From Auanema rhodensis (Eukaryota; Nematoda; Chromadorea; Rhabditida; Rhabditidae), in NCBI GenBank assembly GCA_964057225.1, contig OZ059895.1:17265688-17329687 (forward strand): DNA of 64,000 nucleotides. The letters are read 5' to 3'. Every line of letters begins with the position of its first letter. The first letter of the stretch is position 1. The position numbers were made by a program, and so were the translations under genes. The notes under the pieces were generated by a model, which was not told the origin of the DNA, searched no databases, and saw nothing but the letters and a program-made list of their open reading frames with translations. This document shows, in pieces, positions 14,501 to 24,880 of the stretch.

Positions 14501-14920
14501 ATTTATTTTTAATTTTTATGTATTGTGCGGCCTTAGGTTGAGAACCAGCCTCCTTCGTACCAAGAGCTGAACAGCGTGCGTGGCCCATCACAGTTGCAGA
14601 ATCCCCTGTTACGAAGCCATCACATGTCTTCCAAATTCCCCCAACAGAAGTACGTTACGCCGAAAAGCCTGGCGTCTTCTAACCTGGCATCTTACAGCAT
14701 CCCCCTCTATCAGCCATACAACTGGATTCCCCCCACACAGCCGATTCCGAATCAGCAGTCGTGTGCAGCTCAACAGAGTGTTTCCGTGGGTAACTCCTTG
14801 CCAATTGATCTGGAAAACTTGACACTGCCTGATCAACCATTAATGGAAATGGATGTAGAATCGCTTCTAAGACACGAGTTGGCTCAAACGAGGGATCATC
14901 AGATTCACTTCGATATCTAA
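494..14920 (+). CDS. daf-16: DAF-16/FOXO transcription factor, a-type isoform (5' end off window)
   Basis: FOXO forkhead transcription factor, the nuclear effector of insulin/IGF signalling that controls dauer or infective-larva arrest, stress resistance and lifespan in nematodes. Exons I infer: 494-595, 731-915, 1448-1521, 13151-13306, 14039-14211, 14259-14490 and 14537-14920 (stop TAA). All phases agree across the junctions. The first exon ([12 protein letters not shown]) aligns with the C. elegans a-isoform N-terminal region. Exon 2 carries [19 protein letters not shown], the start of the forkhead. Exon 3 gives [12 protein letters not shown] up to AGWK. The shared exon supplies recognition helix [13 protein letters not shown]. 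Akt-type RxRxxS/T motifs are RQRAST at the end of the forkhead and RPRAQS, whose first Arg is split by the intron at 14211. The C-terminus keeps the FOXO transactivation segment [11 protein letters not shown]. The translation start lies upstream of the window. Identification is firm. The exact acceptor at 494 is less certain. Confidence 0.92.
4806..5210 (+). promoter_or_regulatory. GC/CpG-rich island in daf-16 intron, possible alternative first exon or promoter
   Basis: A sharply GC-rich, CpG-containing block inside AT-rich intron. It starts with an ATG at 4806 whose 45-codon frame includes [19 protein letters not shown]. This contains RTRRWS, which fits the RxRxxS/T consensus seen at the Akt sites of FOXO proteins. 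No strong splice donor is visible in that frame, so an alternative daf-16 first exon is only a possibility. A CpG-rich promoter or 5'UTR for the b isoform is equally likely. Confidence 0.3.
7102..7157 (+). repeat. CpG-rich 8-bp tandem repeat (7 copies of CGTTCGTG-like unit)
   Basis: Seven consecutive octamers in exact 8-bp register starting at 7102, 7110, 7118, 7126, 7134, 7142 and 7150. The first five bases CGTTC are invariant and the last three vary (GTG, GTA, GAA, GTG, ATG, CGG, GTG). The array includes the palindrome ACGTTCGAACGT. It lies about 400 bp upstream of the DAF-16b start codon. Confidence 0.85.
7559..14920 (+). CDS. daf-16: DAF-16/FOXO transcription factor, b-type isoform (complete, 472 aa)
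   Basis: Second isoform of the same FOXO gene, starting from its own internal first coding exon. Coding segments: 7559-8032, then 13151-13306, 14039-14211, 14259-14490 and 14537-14920, giving 472 residues. The N-terminus has [19 protein letters not shown], closely matching C. elegans DAF-16b. It contains an Akt/14-3-3 site RGRCYT with the phospho-acceptor at about T23. A basic nuclear-localisation segment KKKRCRKK lies at about 88-95. The forkhead runs from about 106 to 200, with recognition helix NSIRHNLS at about 159-166. Further RxRxxS/T motifs sit at about T204 and in RPRAQS. The ATG at 7559 was chosen because it begins the conserved segment. A consensus acceptor CTTTATCAG ends only 8 nt upstream, so the exon may be trans-spliced to a spliced leader or joined to an upstream 5'UTR exon. 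The first half of the forkhead is an alternative to exons 731-915 and 1448-1521. Confidence 0.92.
10675..10696. other. Perfect 8-bp-stem hairpin in daf-16 intron
   Basis: GCTGATCC and GGATCAGC are exact inverted repeats separated by the 6-nt loop GTTTCT. They lie at the 3' end of a roughly 150-bp patch (10550-10700) that is less AT-rich than its surroundings. The arms are too short for an ordinary pre-miRNA. It could be part of a structured RNA or a binding palindrome; function unknown. Confidence 0.5.
12040..12340. promoter_or_regulatory. GC/CpG-rich patch in daf-16 intron, possible internal promoter
   Basis: A 300-bp stretch with many CpG dinucleotides (GTCGTCGTCC, GCGCTGTCTGCGGCGC) inside AT-rich intron, about 800 bp upstream of the shared forkhead exon. 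It is open in two + frames, but neither translation resembles a known domain. An internal transcription start giving a DAF-16 form without the first half of the forkhead is possible. There is no direct evidence for it. Confidence 0.2.
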
Positions 14921-16008
14921 GACACAGAGTTGGTTAGCTTTTATCTGAGCTTTCTTGAGTGGATTCCATACACATTACCATCATAACCTATCCAACCCAT
15001 GTTCTTATGAACGCTGTTCTCTTGGTCTTATATGTTGTTTTTACGTCAACTAGTCTTTATGCAGCTCCTCCCAATATATTTTGTTCCTTTTTGAAAGTTT
15101 ATTATCTTGGCCACTCGTGAGCTACACCAGAAGTTGTTGTTAGTGAGCTTCTCGTGATCACACTTCTCATTGAATTGCAAACACTACTCTTCTTTGGAAT
15201 TGGATGTCGTCTATCACAGGTTGTCAATGGAATTCAATCTGTACATAGCTTGTGAGTAACTGCAACTCGGTCTCTGTTCCTTGACAACACAGTTCTTTCT
15301 TGATGTTTTGTGTCTCTAGCAGTAGCTAACTGAAGATATTTCTTTTTTCTAAGCGTTTTGCCATTTTTTCGTCACAACCATTTCCCTCGTTACAATTCCT
15401 TAATAAGCTCTGTTTTAATATGTTAGCTGTGCTGGGCGACATCCAGTTCTGAAACTATCTGGTCAATGATAGGCAGTTACGTCTGCCTTGTAGCAACCTT
15501 TATCCCACGAGTTTTCCTTTTAGGATTTTTTTATGAAGATTTCTATCGATTATACACAAAGACACACCCATTGCGTCCTCCTAGCCCATTTGCACCTCAT
15601 ACAGAAGTTTCACTGTTGTTTTTATTCGTTTCTTCGTTTGTTTGTTTTTATTTTTACTCTCGATTCAAAACACCTCATCTTCCTGGTCCTCAAAATGAAA
15701 CCTCGCATTAGCTACCTCACACATCTCTTGTGATTATCTCCTTAGTTGGAAGGGTATAGTCGACGGCCATTTTATGTCTTACCAGTTTACTCCGGTACTT
15801 TGTGAATATGATTGGCGAAATTTTTTTTTGTGAGCCCGCATGTACACAATACGCACGCAAGTCATCGATTTTCCTCTCCAAAACGAGATTTGAGTTTCAA
15901 TGATAGAAGAAGCACATTGTTAACTGGATGGACATACGATGAGCCTAATCAACTCTCTAGATTATAAATATATATAAATGTATTATATTATTGCTTCTCT
16001 TTTATGTA
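14921..16008 (+). other. daf-16 3' UTR and downstream intergenic sequence
   Basis: Begins right after the daf-16 stop. I did not find a canonical AATAAA in the first kilobase (only variants such as AATAAG near 15402), so the 3' end of the transcript is not fixed. The short open frames around 15466-15733 have no recognisable product. Confidence 0.5.
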
Positions 16009-16200
16009 TTAGGTTGATCCGAAAGTTTTGACCGAAATTTTTCAATGACGATAAAACAGTTTAAAATAAATTTTATTTTTCGAAATCAGAAGCAACCACA
16101 TCAATACATTTTTGGTCACTAAGTCCTTCTATCATAAAGCCTACCCAAGAAGTGAAGAAGTGTCGAAAGCACTCTCATCATGGTTCGAACAAACGGAAAA
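16009..16200 (-). mobile_element. Mariner-family transposon remnant (terminal repeat plus transposase C-terminus)
   Basis: At 16007 a TA dinucleotide is followed by TTAGGTTGATCCGAAAG, which has the form of a mariner inverted terminal repeat. On the - strand, a frame ending in TAA at 16073-16075 reads QKCIDVVASDFEK, preceded by FFTSWVGFMIEGL. This resembles the C-terminal end of mariner transposases, where a WQKCID-like segment is followed by a short tail. Two in-frame stops just upstream (about 16190), and no recognisable catalytic region, show that this is a decayed 3' end. I did not find the second terminal repeat. Confidence 0.6.
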
Positions 16201-16981
16201 TTTTTGTTGCAAGTAACTTTAGAACATTATTAGAGTATGTATGTCCGAGAAGGATCATCGTTGTGTTCACAATACGTTTCGAAAATTTCTTGCGACTGAA
16301 AATTGTTCGTTGACAGGCTGAATTATGCTAGAAGTGCTCATCCTCATGTATAGGATCTATGAGTTTGCTTACTTACTCCTAGCTCTCAGCACTCGACACT
16401 GATGTAGCTCATTCTCTTTTCGTCTAATGATCTGAATTTTGAAATGCTTTATTGTCTTGAGAATATTTTGATTGAAATTCATTAAGATTCTCATATGCAT
16501 ATACTGTAAATTAACCTCTGTCGATTCTGACACCCTCCCCCCGTGTATCAACTGGGAAAGCTATTCCTAATCTGAACTGGTCTACAATATATGAATGGGC
16601 TAACATAAAACGGGCTTTGCAAGAAGTATTTTTATCGTTTGAAGTTCTGTCATTCGTCTAATATTTGAGGAGAGAATCGCTTCAAGAACTTGAGCTCATT
16701 CTCATAGAAGCTTGCTCTTTTGACCTCGTTTTCTTGTCACTTCTCCATCTTTTGTTTGATAAAGTTGAATGATATTGAAAAATAATAAGCCTTATGCGAT
16801 TAAATATGATTGTTGCTTCATGTCGATACAAAATACTCCGAAAATGGCTTGGAAGCTTTCCTGTTGCTATCTCTCACGCATTACATTCAGTTATACATTT
16901 CGAGTTGTAGCCGACTCTCCTTATTTCGTACCTCCAGAATTTACGGTAGCATACAGCACATTTCTCTTTACGGTCGTGTCG

Positions 16982-17030
16982 AGTATATATGTATATGTGT
17001 GTATGTATATGTATATATATATATATATAA
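16982..17030. repeat. (TA/TG)n microsatellite
   Basis: Alternating purine-pyrimidine run of TATATG and TATA units ending in an uninterrupted TA stretch. A second similar tract with GGATATATAT units lies at 17482-17541. Confidence 0.85.
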
Positions 17031-17143
17031 TCTAGTCTGAGCGAACGCCTGAAACCGTTTGAAACGAAAAGCAGTTTTCTCTCTCTCTTTCTGCCCCTCA
17101 TTTACTCATCATTATTTCTCAATTTCCAAACTTCTTTTCGTCT

Positions 17144-17197
17144 CACTCACTCTCTCTCTCTCTCACTCCCTGTCTCTTCCTGTCTCTCTCTCTCTTT
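17144..17197. repeat. (CT)n microsatellite
   Basis: Run of CT dinucleotides with occasional CA and CCTGT interruptions. It is one of several polypyrimidine tracts in the region. Confidence 0.85.
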
Positions 17198-17481
17198 TCA
17201 TGTTATTATTTCTATTTTTGCCTTTTAACATATTTTAATATCTAAAATCTAAATTTTGAAAAAGTCTTTCCGCCCTAAGCAGCATTCTTCTACCTCGTTC
17301 GCTCAGTCTATTTGTTGATGATTATATTTTCTCATACTCTGCTTGTTCTCAATTGAGAATATGTTGTTGTCGTATAATATGGAAATATATGTTCAATTAT
17401 GTCGCGTCCTCCTCCCTACGTGAACCTCACCCTTCTTCTGTTTTTTTTTTCAATTTTTTCCATTATCTCTTTCTTGTCGAC

Positions 17482-17541
17482 CATATATGTATATATATGG
17501 ATATATATGGATATATATATATATATATATACATATATATC
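17482..17541. repeat. TA-rich microsatellite with GGATATATAT units
   Basis: Alternating TA/TG tract containing a short tandem of GGATATAT units, followed by pure TA dinucleotides. Confidence 0.85.
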
Positions 17542-18140
17542 TAATATCTTTTGATGGAGCGATTATGTCCATATATAGTGATTCACATTTTCATGTCTGG
17601 TTTTATGACTAAATGAAAAGATTAAAATTATCTTAATGAATTTATCTGATAGAATTATTATAAGAATAAAAGCAAAATGATTCAAGATTACAATGAAACT
17701 TCATACAAGGAAGATGGCTTATGCATCCATCTTAATCATAGAATATCTTATAAGGCACTGATGATGACGGCGAAAGAAACAGATCGGGAGAGCGGGAGAT
17801 GAATTGTCATTTCATGCTTCCTCAAGTTCATTATTCAACAGCTTTGAGCTTTTTGTAAAATGCAATTAATCAAGAGCCTTATCCTCATTCGAACAAGGGA
17901 AAAGCGAGTAAAAGGAAGATGATGACGAAGAGGGACGACTACAGACTAGCAGTTGCAACATGACGAAGAAGATGAAGGAAGCGGCGATCAGGGTGTGAAT
18001 AAGAGTGAAGTATGCCTGAGGCGAAGTTGTAATGTGTTGATATATTTTCTTACTTTGTATCCAGTAGGTAATTGCAATATCTGAGAGTAGAAAGAGTTAT
18101 TTTATGTCTGATCTAGAACACAGAAGACGCCGTAGTAGTA

Positions 18141-18248
18141 GGAAAGAGAGGGATAAAGAGATAGAGAGAGATAGATAGAGATAGATAGAGAGATAGAGAC
18201 AAAGAGAAAGACAAAGATGGAGATAAAAAAAGAGACAAAAAAGAGAGC

Positions 18249-18284
<36 letters not shown>
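18141..18284. repeat. (GA/GATA)n purine tract
   Basis: Nearly uninterrupted purine strand made of AGATAG and GAGA units. It ends in a pure (GA)n run at about 18252-18284 and continues as degenerate purine-rich sequence to about 18520. Confidence 0.85.
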
Positions 18285-18287
<3 letters not shown>

Positions 18288-20292
18288 TTTAAATTCCGAT
18301 TATAAGAGAGAAAAGGAATTTAAAGTATGCACAGCTGATGGGTCATGCATGAACATTTGGAGAATACCTGGAAAACAAAGTGCAAAAATAATTGAAAGGA
18401 AATAGATTGCTAGATGAAAAATAGAAGAGGCTAGAGATAAGAGAGGGAAAGTGAGAGGGGGAGAGAGAAACAAAAAAAGAAAGAAAAGAAAGAGGGAGAA
18501 AGTAAGAGAAGGAGCTAGAAGGGATTTTGGACCGAAATCTGTTTTATGCTTCTTATGATTTCAAAATAATATGCGCATTCATAAACTGTACTGATGTGAT
18601 TACCCTGTGGCTATTGCATTTTTTTCTTTTTTCACCATATACCATAAACAAAAAAGGAGAGGATTAGAGAAAAAAAAAGATAAGTTTAAGGCGGTCGGAG
18701 AGGTGCTTAGAGAACGAGAAGAAATAGCATGTAAAAATATGAGACTTGAAGAGAGAGCTGGCTGAAAGAGAAAGGGAAATGCTAGTTGCGCTTGCACCCA
18801 CACAACCGAGGGACCAGCTTTTTTTTAGTTGAAAAACTATCTGATAATGGATATTTAAACATCAATGTTGTCGTATTTTTAAACAAAAATAGACATGTAT
18901 GTTGTAAAATGAGAAGATTTAATACATAAATGACCGGAAGAACATAAATTAGAGAGCATGTTGGTTTGTGTTTATTATTCACATGGAATTAATCTAATTT
19001 TAAAAACAAATTACTAAAGCTTGCTACACTAAGCTACTCGAAGCACGTGTAAGTATCAAATTCATGAACTATGTTAAAGAAAACTATGCAGTTTGATGTA
19101 TTGCTGATTAATTATTTTGTTCTTTGCATTGGAGAAATCATTATAATTTGCTCTATTCTGTAGATCAAATAGTTCTTCAGTTAGTTCTCAATAATCTTGA
19201 CAATTTTCTTTTTCTTTGTTTTTCTTTTCAGTTCTTGATGACTTCTAAGGAAAAGCCGATTATGAGAATAATATACATATAATCAAGAGCAAAAAAAGGT
19301 GAATGATAACGCTATTCCTTCTATCTTTGTTTTTTTTTGTATTTTTTACTTAGTTGTATCTTTTGAAACTGTGTCAACTTTTCCAATTCAGCTGGTTTGT
19401 TTTTCTTTTTGTTGTCTTTGTCCCTCTTTCTCTGTCTCTCTCTCTCTTTCTCTCCCTTTCTCTCTCTCTTGGTTATTTATCTTTTTTTTGTGGAAGAGGG
19501 GGGGGGGTGCTGATGTATCTCGTAAACAGTTTACTTCTTTTTCAATTTATATAGAAACAAGCGAACTTCGGGAATTTGGCTTTGATTCATGTGATTGTAA
19601 GTTCTTCCAAAAAGCGAAATAGTAGCAAAAAAAGAGAAAAACAATGAGGGGAAAGAGAAAAGGAAAAAGTGGGATATAGAGGGAAAACTATTTCAAAAGG
19701 CAAGATTTAAGAGAATTAATGTATTTGATAGTTATATGGAAAGAGGGATCACACAAGGAAATGGAAAAACGAGGAAGTTCAACCAGCCTACACGTACTAG
19801 GTTGTTTTTCGAATTTGTCAATAACTATCTGATTGGGTATCATTAATAGCTTTTCGATTATCGTTGTACCAATAACATTAGTACTTTTTGAGTTTTCAGT
19901 TGTTGAAGTGATTATCTCTGAGTCTTTCAATGCATTATATATAATTTTTTTTTGTTTCGCTATTTCCTTCAATTTTCAGTTATAAACCGACGAATGACTA
20001 GCTTGCTTTTCTGACTGCGATCATCAAGATGATGACGACGTGGATGATGATGGTAGTTGGTGAGTTCGGAAAGCCGTCTTCTTGATCATGCAGTTCTCAT
20101 AAGAAGCAAAAGAGAAAAAAAGAAATAGCAGTAACAAGAGAACCAACGATGACGATGAACGACGAGTATACTTTGTTATTGTGTTCGTTCGTTTGGAAGA
20201 CAGACGTTTTCGTTCTATGCTCTCCCTCTATCCTGTCTCTTTATTTTTTTCTCTCACAATCTCTTCAGTGCTTTGAACTATTTTTCTCTCGA

Positions 20293-20352
20293 TCGACGAG
20301 GACGACGATGGCGATGGCGAAAACAACGTCGTCGTCGTCGTCGATGTCGTTG
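20293..20352. repeat. GAC/GTC trinucleotide repeat
   Basis: GACGAC and GGCGAT units are followed by a (GTC)n run. The two halves are partly complementary, so the tract can fold back on itself. Open frames across it on both strands code only homopolymer-like residues. Confidence 0.75.
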
Positions 20353-21169
20353 TGTGTGATAGTCGTCGCGTGGGAGCTCTGCTCCTCTGTGGAACAGAAC
20401 TGAATCGATGAAGTAATAGAAAGAGGGAAAGTAGAAGGAGATTGAAAAAGAGAGAGAGAAGAGGGAAAGAACGAGTTGTTTTTCCCCTTTTCCACCATCA
20501 TTCAACCAGCCTCCATCCCTCTGTATAGACTATATGAGAAACCATGATTCTCTCTCTCTCTCTACGTTTTCCCTACTTCCTATGTCTCTTTCTCTCTTTC
20601 CTTTTCTCTATCAGATTTTCTTGTCTCTCTGATTCTCTCGTTACATCTGACAACCTCCTGTTTCCTGTATTATTTCTCTGCTCCATCTAGTCTTTACGAT
20701 GACAAAAACAACTCTGCGTGTCTACTCTGTCAGTAGTATACTATCTTCTGAAGTCTAGCGACGACATCACCAACAGCGTCAATAGGTCCAGCCGCACCAC
20801 CACCATCATCATCATCATCCATGATGAAACAGAAAGTGATAGATTGAAAATAGTCGAGATGACATGAATCAAAAGTTCTGTTGAATTATCCGTCACTATC
20901 TGGCTTTGAAGTTACTTCTAAAATAGCTATTCTTATTACTTGATTGCAATACCATTTGTAAGCTTTGAAGGTAAAGACTGATCTCACTCGAAAAAATGGG
21001 GGAAAATGTAAACAGACGGTAGCTTATACGTGCATAAAGTGGCAACAGTGATAAGAGAAAAAGCATAGAACACAATTCTTAGAGATTAGTCCTATAGTAG
21101 TTGTGGATTGAAAACGGCGATAACATGAATCATGTAACAAAAATCAGAGAGTCTCAAAAAAATTAGAAA

Positions 21170-21310
21170 CGAGAAAGAGGGAGAGAGAGAGAGATAGAGG
21201 GAGAGAGAGAGGCGAGGGAGTAGAGAAAAATTGCGAAAGAGGTAAGTAAAAGGGAAAGAAGGAGAGAAAGAGAGATAAGCAAGTAAAGCAGAAGAAGGAA
21301 AGAGAAAAAG
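21170..21310. repeat. (GA)n purine tract
   Basis: GAGAGA-rich purine tract. It is followed directly by pyrimidine-rich sequence from about 21318, making an imperfect purine/pyrimidine inverted arrangement. Confidence 0.7.
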
Positions 21311-22867
21311 AGTTCAGATGTCTAGCTCTCTTTCATTCTTCTTTACCCTCCTTGCTTCTCTTCTCCTTTTCCTCCCTCTCTGTCTTCATTTCACTCTCTC
21401 AACAATCCTCTGTTTCTTTGTGCCCTCTCGTCTTTCACTTTCTATCTCTTCAGCAATGAAAGCTTTATTCACTAGTGAGGGACCTTCCAAAAATGATAAT
21501 TTTTTAAAAAAATTTTATTTATCACAGATATCAAGAAAGATATTTAGAATATGATTAGAAACTTGGATGAGTTCATGTATTCCCAGTAAAAAGGTTTTAT
21601 CTTGAAATTGTTCTGTTTTTCTTCCTCGTTCCACCTCTCTCTTCTCTCTCTCTCTCTTATACTTTCTCTCTTGTTTTCCCTCTCTCTATTTTGTTAGTTC
21701 TTTCTCTCTCCTTCCTTTGATATTCGTGGGCTACCACATTCGATTTTGTTTTCTTAGTCCTGTTTACGATGATATTTGGGGACTACTGCACCGATGAAAG
21801 CACCGAATAGCTTTCCTAACTTTCATGTCGATGTGTTTGGTGCTTGTGTGTATGTTTGTATGTGTGTTTGTATGTGTATATGAGTTTTATTTGTTTTTTT
21901 TTCCTTTTTTCCCTTTTCTTCCTATCGTTTTCTCTCTCGTTCTCTCTCTTTCTTTGGCTTTTACCTTCAACCTCTTTCAAATCTCTTGTATCCTCACTTT
22001 TCTATCAATTTCAACATTAACTTTCTTCTTTCATAGTCTCACTCTTTCTTTTTCTCATCTCTCTCTCTCTCTACATTATATCTTTCAGCTTATATCTTTT
22101 TTCTTTTTCATTATATAATATAAGAGGAGCAGTTAAGTGCTATAACTTGACAAGTCTTATACTTTTTTAGCCTCTCTACTCATAAGAAGCTTTGTTGTTG
22201 TCCCGTATACGAAAGAAAATATGAAGATGATCATGAAGATGATGAAGAGACTTGAGTTTCTCAGAAATGCTTTATAACTCATATGAGCGAAGTTACGGAA
22301 ATAAGCTTTTTAGTTGTCATCGGAATGAATGACTGTAGTAAACAAGCTTCAAGTTTCAGCATCGTACAATGAATGAAGCCTCCTGACTAAGGCTTGTAAA
22401 GTTTTTTGATTATAACTTCAATTGAAACTTACTTATGAAGAAAAAATTATTATCAGCCGGATATACAAGATAATAAACAGATAATGATGTGATGGCATGC
22501 AATTAGCAATTTCATATCTGCTGAATATAATTGTAAAATTTGCTAATAATAGCAAATGACACGGTAAAATGATTGTGATTTTTGAACAATTTAACCAGCT
22601 CTTCAATGCTTGAAATCTAAACATAGAAAAGAATAATAAAGATAAATATAGAAAATATGTATATGAATAAATATATAATTATTGTATATTTTAATGAGAA
22701 GATTATTTATAAGAAAATATGTTGATGTTGTTACTTCCAGTATTTTGTCTTTCAATTAATGAGCAATAAGCGACAATATCTACATGTATATGCTTTATTA
22801 GAATAAAATATTTTATTTATTTATTATTTATCACATAGATTCATAGTATCATTAGTATCAGTATCAT

Positions 22868-22960
22868 GCTTATCAAGCTGATGATGATGAACATCATCAT
22901 CATCATTAGTCTCAGCTTCATCAACATCAGCATCAACAGCTTCATCAACAGCAGTATCTT
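22868..22960. repeat. ATC/CAT trinucleotide-rich tract
   Basis: Starts with GATGATGATG followed by CATCATCATCATC, then imperfect (ATCAGC/TCA) triplets. The - strand is open and Asp/Glu-rich over this segment, but there is no flanking domain to support a gene. Confidence 0.7.
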
Positions 22961-23969
22961 ACACAATATCTTATCATATTGTATTTGGTTAAGAGAAGTT
23001 TAAAAATGAAAAAAAAAAAAATAATTGCCTCAAATGCGGCTTTGATTTGACAATTCGATTTTCTTTTAATATTTTTTTATGGTAATAGCTTGAAAAATAA
23101 AAATAAAATAATTTTTCTTGAAAACTGGAGAAATCAGGGGTCGCAAAATTGAATTTTTAAACGTTAAATAATATAATTGTTGAAGTAAAAGTGTAAAAGG
23201 CTTGAAATATGATTGTTTCAACTTTTAACAAAGTTTAAAACTTTAAGCCTTCAAGCTAATCAAAATCCATTTCAGTTTTTTTTGTTTATTTGATTATATT
23301 AACATAATTGATTTTAATATAATTTTATAATAAAATATATTGATTAGAGCGATTTTTTTTGCCAAATTTCATAGTCTGAAATGATTCTGAAGACAGGGAT
23401 GCTAATATTATTTTTGCTCTTCTTTAGATTGTAACTCCATTTTCAAATCCACTAATTCATATATATTTTTTTCCTTAATTAGTACGACTACAACATTTGT
23501 TTTTCAATTGTCAGAATTTTACTTCCTTTTGCCCTGTTTGACCTCAAGAATTATATTATCTTCAAAGAATATACTATAAATGAACCATATGAAAGTTATT
23601 GAAAAATATATTTAGAAGTCTTAAGAATAGAGAAAAGTTCAAATAGCTCGTGTATATCTATGTGTCGTTACATATTTTGTTGGGAGGTGGTGGTAGTGGG
23701 TGGCTGCTCTATATGAGAGAATGTACTCATTGGAAGTATTTGTTCAGTTTTTTTCAGAAAAGGCATAGTCAGATATAGAACTTTCGGCTAGACAAGAAAA
23801 TAATATTCTTTATTATTAACACTCGGACGTTGGCGACTAACTATGCGCTGGCGTGGATTTGAAGGAGAAGGAGATGGAGAAAGGAAGAACAAGACCATGA
23901 AAATGTCCGTAAAGTTTTGCACTTTCTGTTTTCGGTCAGTGTCTACGAGCGTGGGATGGATGAAGAAAG

Positions 23970-24002
23970 AGGGGGGGGGGAGGGAGGGAAGAGTACGGGG
24001 AA
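23970..24002 (+). repeat. Poly-G tract with G-quadruplex-forming pattern
   Basis: A run of ten G followed by A-GGG-A-GGG and, 8 nt later, GGGG. This fits the pattern of four G-runs of at least three bases with short loops. A second G-rich tract lies at about 24480-24494. Intergenic. Confidence 0.6.
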
Positions 24003-24810
24003 GTCCAAGCATGCGAGACGGGCATTCATATAAAGAGAATAGAAAAAAGACATAACAGTAGTAGATAGATAGGATAAAGAAGGATAAACAATAGTAGAAG
24101 GCGCTGGATAATCAGATGAAGAAGGATCATGAAGAACAATGAATGATGAAATTTCTTAAAATAGAAACAACTCCCTTTATGGCTTATGTATATAGTTACG
24201 AATGACGTATAACTTATATGAACATAGCATATTCAGATATGTTCTGTGCTATCAATTTCAAGATAATCTTCAAACCATGACGTTGCCATCGTAGTCAGTG
24301 ATGTCAATCTAACGCTACCACTTTCCGACGACGATGACGAAGTGATTTGGATACAGGAGAGGTTTTAATGGACGGATACGCAATAGTACGATAATGATGC
24401 ACATAAACAAGTTGAATATGCATACATTAGTTGTTCACATGGCATAGATTTTGTGTGTCTATATGAGAGAGAGAGAGAGGGGGGGGGAGGGGGTTCAGAG
24501 AGAGAAGAGGAGGAAGGCTGAATGATATGGTTTAGGATGATAAGAATGAGAGCATAATAAAGGTTGTAATAGGTTTAATTTTTTTGTACTTTCACTCTTT
24601 TATAATAAAATATTTTGAAAATAACTTGTTATATAGTTATAATAAATGATTATATTATAATATAATAATAGAATATATAGATATTGTTATATTATATTAT
24701 ATTATAGATAGATGAAAATGCTCTATTATATAAGATTAGTTGGTATAAAATTTTTGGGCAGTTAGGTGAAAATCAGTACAACTGGGTGAATCATATAGTA
24801 GCTTTTTCTT

Positions 24811-24819
24811 TCTCTCTTA

Positions 24820-24875
<56 letters not shown>

Positions 24876-24880
24876 TTCTC
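24811..24880. repeat. (CT)n microsatellite
   Basis: Long uninterrupted and near-uninterrupted CT dinucleotide runs separated by TTT. A comparable tract lies at about 25235-25330. Confidence 0.85.

Noticed and set aside
14245..14541. daf-16 reading through the 46-bp intron at 14491-14536 to a stop
   Set aside because: The donor GTTTGT and acceptor CCTTAG restore the conserved [10 protein letters not shown] reading when spliced. Retention would truncate the transactivation domain.
22868..22960. Acidic repeat protein exon on the - strand
   Set aside because: Explained by ATC/GAT triplet repeats; no flanking coding sequence.
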